Assembly: GCA_036346275.1 (NCBI GenBank)
Contig: JAYEVK010000138.1
Span: 248,001-312,000 of the forward strand
Reading direction: 5' to 3'
DNA: 64,000 nucleotides
Origin: Otatea glauca
Lineage: Eukaryota; Streptophyta; Magnoliopsida; Poales; Poaceae
Shown one piece after another: positions 9,228 to 21,052 of this stretch; positions within the stretch are counted from its first letter, which is position 1; each line of letters begins with the position of its first letter. The position numbers were made by a program, and so were the translations under genes. Under the pieces are notes generated by a model. That model was not told the DNA's origin. It did no database searches and saw only the letters and a program-made list of their open reading frames with translations.

Positions 9228-10741
9228 ACCGATATGAGTTAGGGCGCATATGAAGTCCATTCGGGGTGTTTGTCACTCAGTTTAAATCCGTGAGTTTTGT
9301 CCGCAAGAATGGAGAATTGGCACACTTCGTGAGGAATTTTTAACACCGACTCGGACGGATTCGAAATGCTTACCGATATGAGTTAGGGCGCATATAAAGT
9401 CCATTCGAGGTGTTTGCCACCCAGTTTCAATCTATGACTTTATTCGCACGAATGGAGTCTGCAGTGCAGGTTGGGACACATCGTGAGGAGTTTTAGAACC
9501 ACTCGGACGGATTCGAAACGCTTACCGATATGAGTTAGGGCGCATATTAAGTCCATTCGGGGTGTTTGTCACTCAGTTTCACTCTGTGAATTTTGTTCGC
9601 ACGATTGGAGCCTGTAGTGCAGGTAGGGACACGTCGTGAGGAAGTTTTTACACCGAGTCGGACGGATTCGAAACGCTTACCGATATGAGTTAGGGCGATT
9701 ATGAACTCCATTCGGAGTGTTTGTCACTCAGTTTCACTCTATGACTTGTTTGCACGAATTGAGTGTGCAGTGCAGGTTGGGACACGTCGTGAGGAATTTT
9801 TAACACCGAATCGACGTATTCGAAATGCTTACCGATACGAGTTTGGGCGCATATTAAGTCCCTTCGGGGTGTTTGTCACTCAGTTTCACTCCGTGAGTTT
9901 TGTTCGCAAGAATGGAGAGTTGGCACACATCGTGAGGAATTTTTAACACCGACTCGGATGGATTCGAAACGCTTACCGATATGAGTTAGGGCGCATATAA
10001 AGTCCATTCGGGGTGTTTGCCACTCAGTTTCACTCTGTGACTTTTGTTCGCACGGATGGAGTGTGCAGCGCAGGTTGGGACACGTTGTGAGGAAGTTTTA
10101 GCACCACTCGCACGGATTCGAAACCCTTACCGATATGAGTTAGGGCGCAAATAAAGTCCATTCGAGGTGTTTGTCACTCAGTTTCACTCTGTGACTTTTG
10201 TTCACACGATTGGAGCCTGCAGTGCAGGTTGGGACACGTCGTGAGGAAGTTTTTACACCGACTCGAACGTATTCCAGACGTTTACCGATATGAGTTAGGG
10301 CGAATATGAAGTCCATTCGTAGTGTTTCTCTCTCAGTTTCACTCTGTGACTTTTTTTCGCACGAATGGAGCCTGCAGTGCAGGCGGACACGTCATGAGGA
10401 AGTTTTTACACTGACTCGGACGGATTTGAAACGCTTACCGATATGAGTTAGGGCGCATATGAAGTCACTTCGGGTTGTTTCTCACTCAGTTTCACTCTGT
10501 GACTTTTTTTCGCACGGATGGAGTGTGAAGTGCAGGTTGGGACACGTCGTGAGGAAGTTTTAGCACCACTCTGACGGATTCGAAACGCTTACCGATATGA
10601 GTTAGGGCACATATGAAGTCCATTTGGGGTGTTTGTCACACAGATTCACTCTGTGACTTTTGTTCGCACGAATGGAGTGTGCAGTGTAGGTTGGGATACG
10701 TCGTGTGGAATTTTTAACACCGACTCGGACGTATTCAAAAC
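9228..10741. repeat. Second HOR copy, two monomers short, with an E/F hybrid unit
   Basis: Order is D-A-B-C-D-A-B-(E/F)-G-C. The unit at about 10284-10437 starts like E (GTGTTTCTC after a B unit) and ends like F (AGGCGGACACGTC, then TTTTTACAC). The copy is about 310 bp shorter than the 12-mer, which equals two monomers, as expected if E-A-F collapsed to one unit by unequal exchange. Confidence 0.65.
10737..10741. repeat. Target-site duplication, left copy (AAAAC)
   Basis: Upstream satellite ends GTATTCAAAAC. Sequence after the element restarts AAAACGCTTACC at 19565-19569. The phase of the satellite monomer is kept across the element once these five bases are counted once. Confidence 0.85.
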
Positions 10742-12434
10742 TCAAGGACCATGTGGAGGTCCATCCATGTTTGTGATGTGTATTTGACTTTATTTGAGCA
10801 TGGTGTGCTCAAGTTTGAGTTTGATTTGGATTGATTTTCAAAATGAAGCAATTTGAGTTGTCTCTGCCAGGAGTGGCAGTACCGGTCGTATGGACGCGGT
10901 AGTGATGAGTTGGATGGTGTATTGCACATCTTTGTGGGCATTGCTATGTGAGGAGTTTCCTTGTCTTTGATGGTTGCAGGGCGACGGTGCTAGGTCATGG
11001 TGAGGCGAAGGATGACCGGGACTAGACGAGGAGCGTCGGAGGTCCAGACGGTTGGGAGATCGCCGGAAGATGATCGGAGACGGAGTCCGGGCAAGTCAAG
11101 AAGGCAAGGAAAGGAGTTGATGCTAGCTAGATGCCGCGTGGATCAATGAGGGCCGTCGGATTGAGGTCTAGTTGGTAGGTTAGCGGGTCTAGGTAGTATG
11201 CTTTGAAAACCGTGCAAGAAAACCCGGTATGTGTGTGGTTTTTGGGTTAGCCCTTGCATGGCTGTGTGTGTGGGTTAATCCTAGCCCTTAGATGAGTGCT
11301 CTAGGGTTGAGGGACTCATCCAAGGGTGGTAGGTGGCCCAAGAGTAGTATAAATAGGGGTGGAGGGGTAGCCTCCTTCCCTTGAAGATGTTGAGGTTTTT
11401 GATGCTCATTTGAGCTTTGCCAACATGAATGTGAGGCTTTGTAACCTCCCCTTCCAGAAATGAAATGTTTCCTCAAATCATTTCTTTTCTTTGTGCATTT
11501 ACATTACGCAATTTATATTATGCACTTAAATTCGCACTTAAATTCATAATTAAATTCAGCACTTACATTCTTGCAATTTACATTTATGCAATTTGGATTT
11601 GCCTCCCCTCCTTCTAAATGTTGTTCTTCTAGGATGTCTTGAGGGTGTTCATTTGGTTTTGCATCTTTCTTACACCCTTGGAGAGACTAGAGATCAAGTT
11701 TTTCATCAAATTGCAAATCTGTCCAGAACTTGTTCTTCACGCAGCAGTCAGTGTTTGATTTTTATAAAAATATAGAAAAATCATTTGTAAGTGATTCTTT
11801 TTAGATAACGTTCAGAACTCATATATACATCTTTATAAAATTTATTGAGTCCACTGGTTGCACTGTTTGAGTGCTATGAAGTGAAAACCGAGCCTCAAAT
11901 TTTTTGGTCGAAGTTTCTGACTGTCTGTATTGCTTGATTTTTAAATCTTATTCTACATATAATTCTGAGGTGATTTTTGGTGGCGTGGTTCACCTCTCAA
12001 CTGCTCACAGGGACAAAAATTCTCAAAAATTTTAGAGCAACAGAAACTCACCAACCACCTGTTCCAACTGAGGACAATTTCTGAAAATCTGCTTTAACTT
12101 TTCTGAAAAGAGACTTTGGTGTTTTAGCTTTATCTCTTTTAGAAAAGAAGTCTTTTGAATTGATTCCTCTTTTGTTTGGACACTTGACAACCAGGATTGT
12201 GATTAAAAATCCCCTCACATGATTAATGGTTCTTATCCATGCAAGCTAGGGGTACACATAGTTGTCTAATTGTTCTGGATTTTTAGAGGATGTGCGAATC
12301 TGAGAAGCACCAGTTTGAACGAAAATCTTTGGGTGCTTTAGATTTTTATTGCAAGAGTGTTTGGATTACTTTGAGTGGGGGAAATTTTATTTGGGATCAT
12401 TCACCCCCCCTCTGATCGCCATTTCGATCTTTCA
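10742..12434 (+). repeat. 5' LTR of the gag-only element (~1693 bp)
   Basis: It starts directly after the duplication AAAAC and ends GATCTTTCA, three bases or fewer before the primer site. From about 11013 onward it matches 18145-19564 closely with scattered substitutions. Its first ~275 bp has no partner at the other end. TATA is at 11348-11355. Small open frames in it are conserved between LTRs only because the DNA is. Confidence 0.85.
11348..11355 (+). promoter_or_regulatory. TATA box, 5' LTR
   Basis: TATAAATA, followed by GGGGTGGAGGGG. The same context occurs in the 3' LTR at 18480-18487. Confidence 0.6.
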
Positions 12435-12436
12435 AT

Positions 12437-12448
12437 TGGTATCAGAGC
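12437..12448 (+). promoter_or_regulatory. Primer binding site, initiator-tRNA-Met type
   Basis: TGGTATCAGAGC lies two bases after the LTR end. It is complementary to the 3' end of plant initiator tRNA-Met, the usual primer for minus-strand synthesis in plant LTR elements. Confidence 0.9.
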
Positions 12449-12489
12449 CGGTTTTGCTTTTCCATAGATCTTGACCGGTCTCAAGAGCT

Positions 12490-14321
12490 ATGGTGATGGA
12501 CAAGTATTCCACCAAGCCTCTCATTTTTGCTGGAGTTGATTTTTCGTTTTGGAAATCGCCGATGGAGTCATACATCACTGCCCAGGGCTTCCTGATATGG
12601 CAGTAGGTGAAGGGCAACGACGACTTCTCCGGCATGTGCTTCATGGCAGGCGCCATTGAAGTAAGCGACTCCGAGCTGTACAACGACACGGATGAGGTAC
12701 CCACCTACGACAAGTTAAATGATGCCTTCTGTAAATTAGGCAAGTTTCATGCTAAGGCTAGGTCGAGGTGTTACGAGTTAGAGAAGGAGGTAGATAGCTT
12801 GTCTCGGAGTTAGCTTCACTTAAATCATGTTCCTCCCGAGACTCGATAGTGTACACTCTGTGATGCTTTGCTTGTGGAGTGGAGAACCTAAGGACTTTGC
12901 ATGATAGTGTGCTTGTTGATCTTGAGAATCTAAGGTCGAAGAATGCTAGTTCTGTTACTATTGATATTCCTGCTGATGCTAGCTTTTCTCATGCTCACAC
13001 AAATGCTTCTTGTAATAAATGCCCTAAATTGCTTGCCGAAATTGATGCCATGAGCGAACACCTTAGAAAGCTTTCTGCTAGAAATGATGAACTTGAATTG
13101 CATGCTTCTAAGGACCAGTCGACTCATGTGAGGGCTGTAAGCAACTAAAACTTGACAATGATGCTTTGAATGTCAAGTGTGATCAACTTGCTAAGGATTT
13201 ACTAGTTAAGTCACAAACTGGTTGATTGCTGTGAGTTGGGGTTAAGGATGATGTGGATCAAATCCATGTCGAGCTTAAGAAGTTAAAAGACCAAACCCTT
13301 AGGATTAGAGATGCTCCTTGCGTTTCTTGTGAGGCCCTCAAGATTGAGGCAGCCGAGCTAAAGGAACAAAAAGCACGTGCTGAGAGATCTTCTCTTTCTG
13401 GTTCTTCTTCTTCCTCTCCTTCCCCCTGTTCTTCTTGTGCTTCTTTCTTCCGAGATTGCCAGTATCTGATGAGCACTCTCGAGAAGTTTGTTGGAGGCAA
13501 GAAGAAGCTCAATCTTATTCTAGACCAATCCAAGATTAGTAGATTCAATTAAGGTCTAGGATTTGATCCCTTGGTGCACGCTCGGGCGCATCCTCCCACC
13601 ATTGTGCGCGGCTCTAAGAGTGGTGAGATTGTGGTAGGTCCCAGAGTGAGCACCACTATGTTTAGGTCTGCTGGGGTTGTCCATAGGACTTCTGACCAGA
13701 AGGGTGTTACTCCTGTTGCTTCTGTCTCTAGCAAGGCGAAGTACACATGCACCTTCTGTAAGAAGGATGGTCACCTAGTAGATTTCTCCTTCAGGTGCGC
13801 CAAGATCACTTGGCGTGAGCGTGTTGCTGTTCTTAGGGGTATTCAGGGTCATCCCCAGACTTTGAGTGCTCATAACGCACACACTGTTTCTAGACAGGTT
13901 AGAGAGTCGTCTGTTTTTGGGCAGCGTCCAGGACTCGGTTTTCATGCTAGTTCTTTGAGTTTTAGTCCTAGAGCTGTTCGTAGTCAGTCTTTCCGCCGTC
14001 CTCTTGATATTCCTCGTTTTTCTCATCGAGGTAGATATCGCGCGCGAGGCGTTCGGTAGGAGTTTTAGGCAGCTTCACCGGGTGGTTCGGTTTTGCACCA
14101 CTACCGCCAACCCGATTTCAGCTCCTAGATCATCTACTAGAGTTGCTACTGATCTTGTTAGGGTTAAACGTCAGAGAGACACTCGAGTCCAGTCTTCTTC
14201 AATGGCTGGTACTCTGAGGCGTCGAGTGGTTCAGTATTGGGTCCCCAAGTCTTCACTCTATCCCAGTACTGAGTCATCTTTCCCTCTTGTGTCAATTCCT
14301 TGTGTCATGTCTATGCGATGA
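12490..14321 (+). pseudogene. Gag pseudogene of the gag-only element
   Basis: Gag forms the particle that packages element RNA. The start ATG at 12490 opens a copia Gag N-terminus (KPLIFAGVDFSFWKSPMESY), stopped by TAG at 12604-12606. Most of the central capsid-like region is missing: the text jumps to the acidic, helical part (ELEKEVDSL near 12778). Further stops or shifts lie near 12811, 12880, 13146 and 13225-13250. A Ser-rich stretch (13393-13445) precedes the nucleocapsid part, where CTFCKKDGHLVDF (about 13750) is a C-x2-C-x4-H knuckle whose last cysteine is 7 residues after the histidine rather than 4. The final segment, VVQYWVPKSSLYPS, runs to a stop at 14319-14321. Confidence 0.8.
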
Positions 14322-17300
14322 TGCTTTTAAGTGCCTTTTGCCTTTCTCATGGCGTGAGTCGCTTGAGGCTAGCTTGGGGATGTGATCACTGCCTAGTGGA
14401 GTGGATTTGGGTCATCTTGTGGACTTGTCCTTTCTTAGTTCGATTCTTAGTCCATGAGTTGTCCTGAGGCATCATCTTCGCCGTGCATAAGTAGTGGACT
14501 TCGTTTTTCCTCGAGGTACCCATTCACGGCAAGAGTTGCAGGTAAGTATGTTGGACATGTTGATCCTTACTAATCTCATCTAGGATCGTTTTGTTGCTTT
14601 TCAATGTTGGCACTCGATGTGAATTCCGAGTTGGCCTTTGCGGCTTGTTTCTAGAGGATTGGATCTTCCTGCATGACCATCATGAGCATCATGCTAACCT
14701 GTATGTACTTTAACTTTGTTTGCCTCGTGTTTCGCTCCACAAGTGTTGAGCTTCATGATAACAGCATTGAGGACTTCCACTTCCATGGTTAGCTATCTCA
14801 TACCCTCATGTCGGTTATACTTGTGATCATCATTTCCATGACATGTTGTGATTGCTCTTGCTCCCATGTGTATTATATGTACTTTGCTAGGTCTTGTTAG
14901 TTTTTGTCTGTCTTGTTTTGTGCCATAGCATGTTTTCCCCAACCATCTTTGTGCTTTATGTATTATATCTTAAATTCATGAGCTCTTTCCGGGCATGTGA
15001 TTTTCTTGTTTTTATCCTGACCATGATATTGTTCATTTGGTATGAGCATTTGTGTTAACTATGGACACGTGCTATATATCATTTATTTCATTTTGTCATG
15101 AGTAGTATCTAGGTTATATGGCCCTGATTTTCTATTACATCCATAATTAGCTTTGTTTAGACTTTGTTTGTCAGACTTTGTGCTACATGTGAATGCCTTT
15201 CATGAGATTAGGGTCATATGATCTAGCTGTCGCTGTATGACTTATATTGTTCATGATCACCTTTTATTGTCCTTCATGCTTATATGCTTCATACCTATTT
15301 TGCATGAGCTTGTGTTCTTCATTCATGGCATGTATTCATCATCATGCATAGAGTGTTGCCATAAGTAGCTTCTCATCTTTGTGTCCATTGTCACCATTTA
15401 CTTTCATGCTGTCTGTGTCCTCATGACCTTTTGTTTGGTCTTCTTTTGACGGGCCTTTTTCGCAGCATGTAAATATTGTTATTAAGACTATGGATAAATG
15501 GATTTTGATGTTGCTAATTGGTTTGTTTTATGCATGATCCTCTTTGGTTGTCTTCATTCATCTTGCTCATGGTATATCTAGTAGCATGTTGTTGTGCTTC
15601 ATTGTGGTATTTCTTCATTTACATGCTCATTGCCATGTTTAGGGTAGTATCTTGATCCATGTATTTCTAGGCTTGCACATGATCCCTGCTAGCATTTTGT
15701 TCTTTGTGATGCACCTTGCTTAGCTTCTTACACAAAGACATGTGATTGCTATGATGTACCTTGCTGTTGTTTATCATATGGATGTTTTCACTGTTGTCTA
15801 TGGATATATGGATCTTGATGCTATCTTTAGCTTGGTTGTGATACATGATCTTACATTATCTTCTGCATCATGTTCATGCTCTAGATGATCGTTTGCCACA
15901 CTTTTCGTGTATCTTGTCCATTCGTGCCTAGGAACTGGATCTCGCTAACCTTGATTCAAAGCACAGATTTGTTGGATGCATGTGTGTAGGCTTTCTGGTG
16001 AGGAGACCATCATCCTAGGAATATCTCTAAGTCTTCTTCCTCTGCTTTTTAGATCCACTTCAAGTCATTTGCCACTACTTGCACTACACTGCAGTAGGTA
16101 AGTACCTCTGAAAATGTTGATGATAGTGATGGGTCTCTTAGGAGGTTGTGGTTCTTTTGTAGGTAGAGCTTGTGTCCTGTTTGTCTAGAGTCTTTTGGTT
16201 GGACTTCTAGCATAATTAGGTTGCTTTTTACCTTGAGCCGTCTTGCTCCTTAGAGACCATGTGTTTTTCGATCTTATCTCTTTTCCTCTAGCTTTCTACC
16301 TATCTCTTGTGAGGTGAGAGTTTTAGAGTGTGCCTCAAGGGGAGTAGAGTGTTGTGTTCAAGGGGATTTAAGCTTGGAGTCGTGAGCCCTTACGGCCTTT
16401 CGTGAGGGGGAGCTGGTTTGTATATTATGTATTATATGTTTTCTTTGAGCTTTTTCTTTTCTTTGTGTTTCTTCTGGGTGTCTTTGGGCTTGTTTTCTCG
16501 AGTTGAGTTCACTCACTTAGACTTCTGGCATGCCTTGCATGGACCTCTTATCTTGTGCTTTAGGTTGCTATCATGCGTGATTAGCTGTTCTCTCTTCTCT
16601 CTAGGTTGAGTTCCCTCACAGTCTTATAAGTCTAGCAGGTATTGGGCCTCAGGTAGACAGGATCGTGTGCACTCCTTAGTTGGGATCTAGAGTCACTTCC
16701 TATGTCGATCCTTTGGGAAGATAAGAGCGAGTCTTAGCCATAGTGAGTCTCTTCTATCTTATCTATGCTCAATAGCCATCCAGTTTTGCAGTTTCTCTGC
16801 TTCTTCTCCTCATTCTATTTTTCTGGTTGTTATTGAGTTCATTCGGGTTTTCTTTATGCCTAATCTTGATAATAACTCAACTTTAACCAGATTTAAGCTT
16901 AAAATTGATTCATTTGTTGAGGGCGAGTTTGGGAATCTGTTCATTCATTGCATTTAGACTGCATTTTCTGTTTTATGAGCTTCTCTATTATGCAATTGAT
17001 TTCTTCTTCATGCTATACACCATGCTACATCATTTGAAGAAAATCACTAGCTTAGGTATGTCCAAGTTCATTTAACTTGCTAAGCTTAAAAATGAAATAA
17101 GCCCTAAATGAAAAACTTGATGAAACTTGTTGCTTTTACTTGCTAGGTTTCTTCTCTAGAAGTTTGTGCCATGATTTGAGAAATTTAGGAGTTCTCTAGA
17201 GTCCCTATAGCAACTTGGGTGAAACTAGTTTGATCCATGCTAGAGTCCTTCAATTGCTCATGAATCATTGTGCAAAAAAAAATGAAAATTAAACAAAATT

Positions 17301-17900
17301 GACTCTTCTTGTGCACATATGACTCAACACCTTGCATTCACAAGACCGCTTCCCATTGCACTTGGGATGAACTTGGAATACATCGTGTTTGACCTAGACC
17401 ATCCTCTTAAGAGTTCATCTTGAGATGGTCGCATACGGCTTGAGTCAATTGGTTGTCAAAAGAAAATGCAAATAAATTAAAAACAAAGACATATGTGGGT
17501 AAAGAATGCAAATAATGTCAAACATTTGCACCCCGCTATGTCTTGTATGATGATAAATCAAAATTTGCATTAAGTGATAAATGAGCCCGAAGGACCTTGT
17601 ATGCTCTTCTAGATTCCCCAAAGTGTTGAGTAGGTTGAACTCTAGGTTTTCCTTTTGATCCTTAGAGTGGCTATTCTTCTATTTTTGAAACTAAAGCTAA
17701 GTGTTGCATTTGTCTAATCTTGCTAAAAGTGAAATATTCAAAACTAAGCTCGTATTTGCACTTGGACATGTCTTAGTTTAGTCATCTTCTGAAATTGACA
17801 AGCTTGGTGTAATATCCTTCCATTTTGATCAATTGGATAATCTTCAAAGCTTTTTCGATTGCATTTCATGCATACATAAAAAAAATTGATGCTTATATTG
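14322..17900 (+). other. Long non-coding internal region of the gag-only element
   Basis: About 3.6 kb of T-rich, ATG/CATG-rich sequence without any pol motif in six frames. A second G-rich tract (GTGAGGGGGAG) lies near 16402. The part from about 16940 resembles the 3' non-coding region of Opie/SIRE elements in style. I see no promoter, RNA gene or captured host exon. Confidence 0.6.
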
Positions 17901-17914
17901 CCAAAAGGGGGAGA
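17901..17914 (+). promoter_or_regulatory. Polypurine tract of the gag-only element
   Basis: CCAAAAGGGGGAGA, preceded by TATTG, is the typical tract of this group. The LTR should start close to it. Instead ~230 bp of unrelated sequence separates it from the recognisable 3' LTR, so either the true tract has been deleted or this is an upstream duplicate. Confidence 0.55.
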
Positions 17915-18144
17915 AAACGTAGAAAAGGCATCACTAAAAAGATAAAAATGTGAATGCTTATTTGGTTATTATGATCTTTGTAAAACTATGCTACTACTTC
18001 TGTTGGATCATAATCTCATAATCACATTTGACATGTTTAGTTGGATTTTAGAGTTTTTGTTGAAAACTTGCTCTTTCTTAAATTTAACTCTAAAATCTAA
18101 ATTCCTCTTCGTCAAATTGGTCATGGTTCTAATTTCTATCTTTG

Positions 18145-19564
18145 GACCAAGGACTAGGCGAGGAGCGTCGGAGGTCCAGAGGGTTGGGAGATCGTCGGAA
18201 GATGATCAGAGACGGAGTCCGGGCAAGTCAAGAAGACAACGAAAGGAGTTGATGCTAGCTAGATGCCGCGTGGATCAATGACGGCCGTCGGATTGAGGTC
18301 TAGTTGATAGGTTAGCGGGTCTAGGTAGTATGCTTTGAAAACCGTGCAAGAAAACCCAGTATGTGTGTGGGTTTTGGGTTAGCCCTTGCATGGCTGTGTG
18401 TGTAGGTTAAAACTAGCCCTTAGATGAGTGCTCTAGGGTTGAGGGACTCATCCATGGGTGGTAGGTGGCCCAAGAGTAGTATAAATAGGGGTGGAGGGGT
18501 AGCCTCCTTCCCTTGAAGATGTTGAGGTTTTTTATGCTCATTTGAGCTTTGCCCACATGAATGTGAGGCTTTGTAACCTCCCCTTCCAGAAATGAAATGT
18601 TTCCTCAAATCATTTCTTTTCTTTGTGCATTTACATTACATAATTTATATTATGCACTTAAATTCCACTTAAATTCATAATTAAATTCAGCACTTACATT
18701 CCTGTAATTTACATTTATGCAATTTGGATTTGCCTCCCCTCCTTCTAAATGCTGTTCTTCTAGGATGTCTTGAGGGTGTTCATTTGGTTTTGCATCTTTC
18801 TTACACCCTTGGAGAGACTAGAGATCAAGTTTTTCATCAAATTGCAAATCTGTCCAGAACTTGTTCTTCACGTAGCAGTCAGTGTTTGATTTTTATAAAA
18901 ATATAGAAAAATAATTTTTAAGTGATTATTTTTCGATAACGTGTAGAACTCATATATACATCTTTATAAAATTTATTGAGTCCACTGGTTGCACTGTTTG
19001 AGAGCTATGAAGTGAATATCGAGCCTCAAATTTTTTGGTCGAAGTTTCTGACTGTCTGTATTGCTTGATTTTTAATTCTTATTCTACACAGTATTCTGAG
19101 GTGATTTTTGGTGGAGTGGTTCACGTCACAACTTCTCACCGGGACAAAAATTCTCAAAAATTTTAGAGCAACAGAAACTCACCAACCGCCTGTTCCAACT
19201 GAGGACAATTTCTGAAAATCTGCTTTAACTTTTCTGAAAAGAGACTTTGGTGTTTTAGCTTTATCACTTTTAGAAAAGAAGTCTTTTGAATTGATTCCTC
19301 TTTTGTTTGGACACTTGACAACTAGGATTGTGATTAAAAAACCCCTCACATGATTAATGGTTCTTATCCATGCAAGCTAGGGGTACACATAGTTGTCTAA
19401 TTGTTCTGGATTTTTAGAGGGTGTGCGAATCTGAGAAGCACCAGTTTGAACGAAAATCTTTGGGTGCTTTAGATTTTTATTGCAAGAGTGTTTGGAGTTC
19501 TTTGAGTGGGGGAAATTTTATTTGGGATCATTCACCCCCCTCTGATCGCCATTTCGATCTTTCA
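18145..19564 (+). repeat. 3' LTR of the gag-only element, missing its first ~275 bp
   Basis: Aligns to 11013-12434 of the 5' LTR from GGACTAG(G/A)CGAGGAGCG onward and ends at the same GATCTTTCA, followed by the duplication AAAAC. TATA is at 18480-18487. The two LTRs differ by scattered substitutions, so the insertion is not recent. Confidence 0.85.
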
Positions 19565-21052
19565 AAAACGCTTACCGAGATGAGTTAGGGCGCATATGAA
19601 GTCCATTCGGGGTGTTTGTCACTCAGTTTCAATCTGTGAGTTTTGTTCGCAAGAATGGAGAATTGGCACACTTCGTGAGAAATGTTTAACACCGACTCGG
19701 ACGGATTCGAAACGCTTACCGATATGAGTTAGGACGCATATAAAGTCGTTTTGGGGTGTTTGCCACTCAGTTTCACTCTGACTTTTGTTCGCACGAATGG
19801 AGTGTGCAGCGCAGGCTGGGACACGTCGTGAGGAAGTTTTAGCACCACTCGGACGGATTCGAAACGCTTACCGATATGAGTTAGGGAGCATATGAAGTCC
19901 ATTCAGGGTGTTTGTCACTCAGTTTCACTCTGTGACTTTTGTTCGCACGATTGGAGCATGCAGTGCAGGTAGGGACACGTCGTGAGGAAGATTTTACACC
20001 GACTCGGACGGATTCGAAACGCTTAACGATATGAGTTAGGGCATTCATGAAGTCCATTCGGGGTGTTTGTCACTCAGTTTCACTCTGTGAATTTTTTTCG
20101 CACGAATGGAGTGTGAAGTGCAGGTTGGGACACGTCGTGAGGAATTCTTAACACTGACTCGACGTATTCGAAATGCTAACCGATATGAGTTTGGGCGCAA
20201 ATGAAGTCCATTCGGGGTGTTTGTCACTCAATTTCACCCCGTGAGTTTTGTTCCCAAGAATGGAGAGTTGGCACAGATCGTGTGGAATTTTTAACACCGA
20301 CTCGGACGGATTCGAAACGCTTACCGATATGAGTTATGGCGCATATAAAGTCCATTCGGGGTGTTTGCCACTCAGTTTCACTCTGTGACTTTTGTTCGGA
20401 CGGATGTAGTGTGCATCGCAGGTTGGGACACGCCGTGAGGAAGTTTTAGCACCACTCAGACGGATTCGAAACTCTTACCGATATGAGTTAGGGCGCATAT
20501 AAAGTCCATTCGGGGTGTTTGTCACTCAGTTTCACTCTGTGACTTTTGTTCGCACGATTGGAGCCTGCAGTGCAGGTAGGGACACGTCGTGAGGAAGTTT
20601 TTACACCGACTCGAACGGATTCGAAACGCTTACCGATATGAGTTAGGGCACATATTAAGTCCATTCGGTGTGTTTCTCACTCTGTGACTTTTGTTCACGG
20701 GAATGGATTGTGCCGTGCAGGTTGGGACACGTCGTGAGGATGTTTTTGCACCACTCTGACGGATTCAAAACGCTGACCGATATGATTTAGGTCGCATATG
20801 AAGTCCATTCGGGGTGTTTCACTCAGTTTCACTCTGTGACTTTTGTTCGCACGAATGGAGTGTGCAGTGCAGGTTGGGACACGTCGTGAGGAAGTTTTAG
20901 CACCACTCGGACGGATTCGAAACGCTTAACAATATGAGTTAGGGCGCATATGAAGTCCATTTGGGGTGTTTGTCACTCAGTTTCACTCTGTGACTTTTGT
21001 TCGCACGAGTGGAGCATGCAGTGCCGGCGGACACGTCGTGAGGAAGATTTTA
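19565..21052. repeat. Satellite block 2: continuation of block 1
   Basis: Opens with the right target duplication AAAAC (19565-19569) and then a D unit, which is what should follow the C unit that ends block 1. The order D-A-B-C-D-A-B-E-A-F matches 7400-8890, including the rare GTTCGGACGGATG in the second A (near 20396) and the F marker CCGGCGGACACG (near 21023). Its E unit lacks about 12 bp beside CTCACTCTGTGAC. The block ends inside F, where the chromovirus begins. Confidence 0.9.

Larger units (their letters stand above)
6173..10741. repeat. Satellite block 1: ~154-bp monomers in a nested higher-order repeat
   Basis: About 30 head-to-tail monomers. Using CTTACCGATATGAGTT as a phase mark, most units are 153-155 bp, and a recurrent D type is 144 bp. 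Types differ by diagnostic sites: A has GTGTGCAGTGCAGG then TTTTAGCACC; B has GATTGGAGCC and GTAGGGAC then TTTTTACACC; C has ATTTTTAACACC with GACGTATTC; D has GAATGGAGA and TTGGCACAC. D-A-B-C tetramers of ~605 bp dominate. The first unit is fused (about 50 bp missing near 6212). The last 5 bases (10737-10741, AAAAC) are the target duplication of the next element. Confidence 0.95.
10742..19564 (+). mobile_element. Non-autonomous gag-only copia-type element (Opie/SIRE-like), inserted in satellite
   Basis: The element has a 5' LTR, a primer site matching initiator-tRNA-Met, a decayed gag, ~3.8 kb of non-coding sequence, a polypurine tract and a 3' LTR, flanked by the 5-bp duplication AAAAC. No protease, integrase, RT or RNase H motif appears in any frame, so it could move only with proteins from a related full element. 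The zinc-knuckle region with DGHLVDF, the coiled-coil text ELEKEVDSL and the Gag end VVQYWVPK point to the Opie/Ji/SIRE (Maximus) group. The 5' terminus reads TC instead of the usual TG, and the 3' LTR lacks its first ~275 bp. Confidence 0.85.

Noticed and set aside
11288..11476. Small minus-strand ORF present in both LTRs of the gag-only element (also 18420-18608)
   Set aside because: It is antisense to the LTR promoter region and shared simply because the LTRs are copies.
13571..14059. Independent zinc-finger gene on the plus strand
   Set aside because: The knuckle, flanking text and position show that it is the nucleocapsid part of the decayed Gag.
14322..17900. Hidden pol or env-like gene in the long internal region of the gag-only element
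   Set aside because: No RT, integrase, RNase H or protease motif and no frame above ~65 codons could be found; the composition is T-rich and non-coding.
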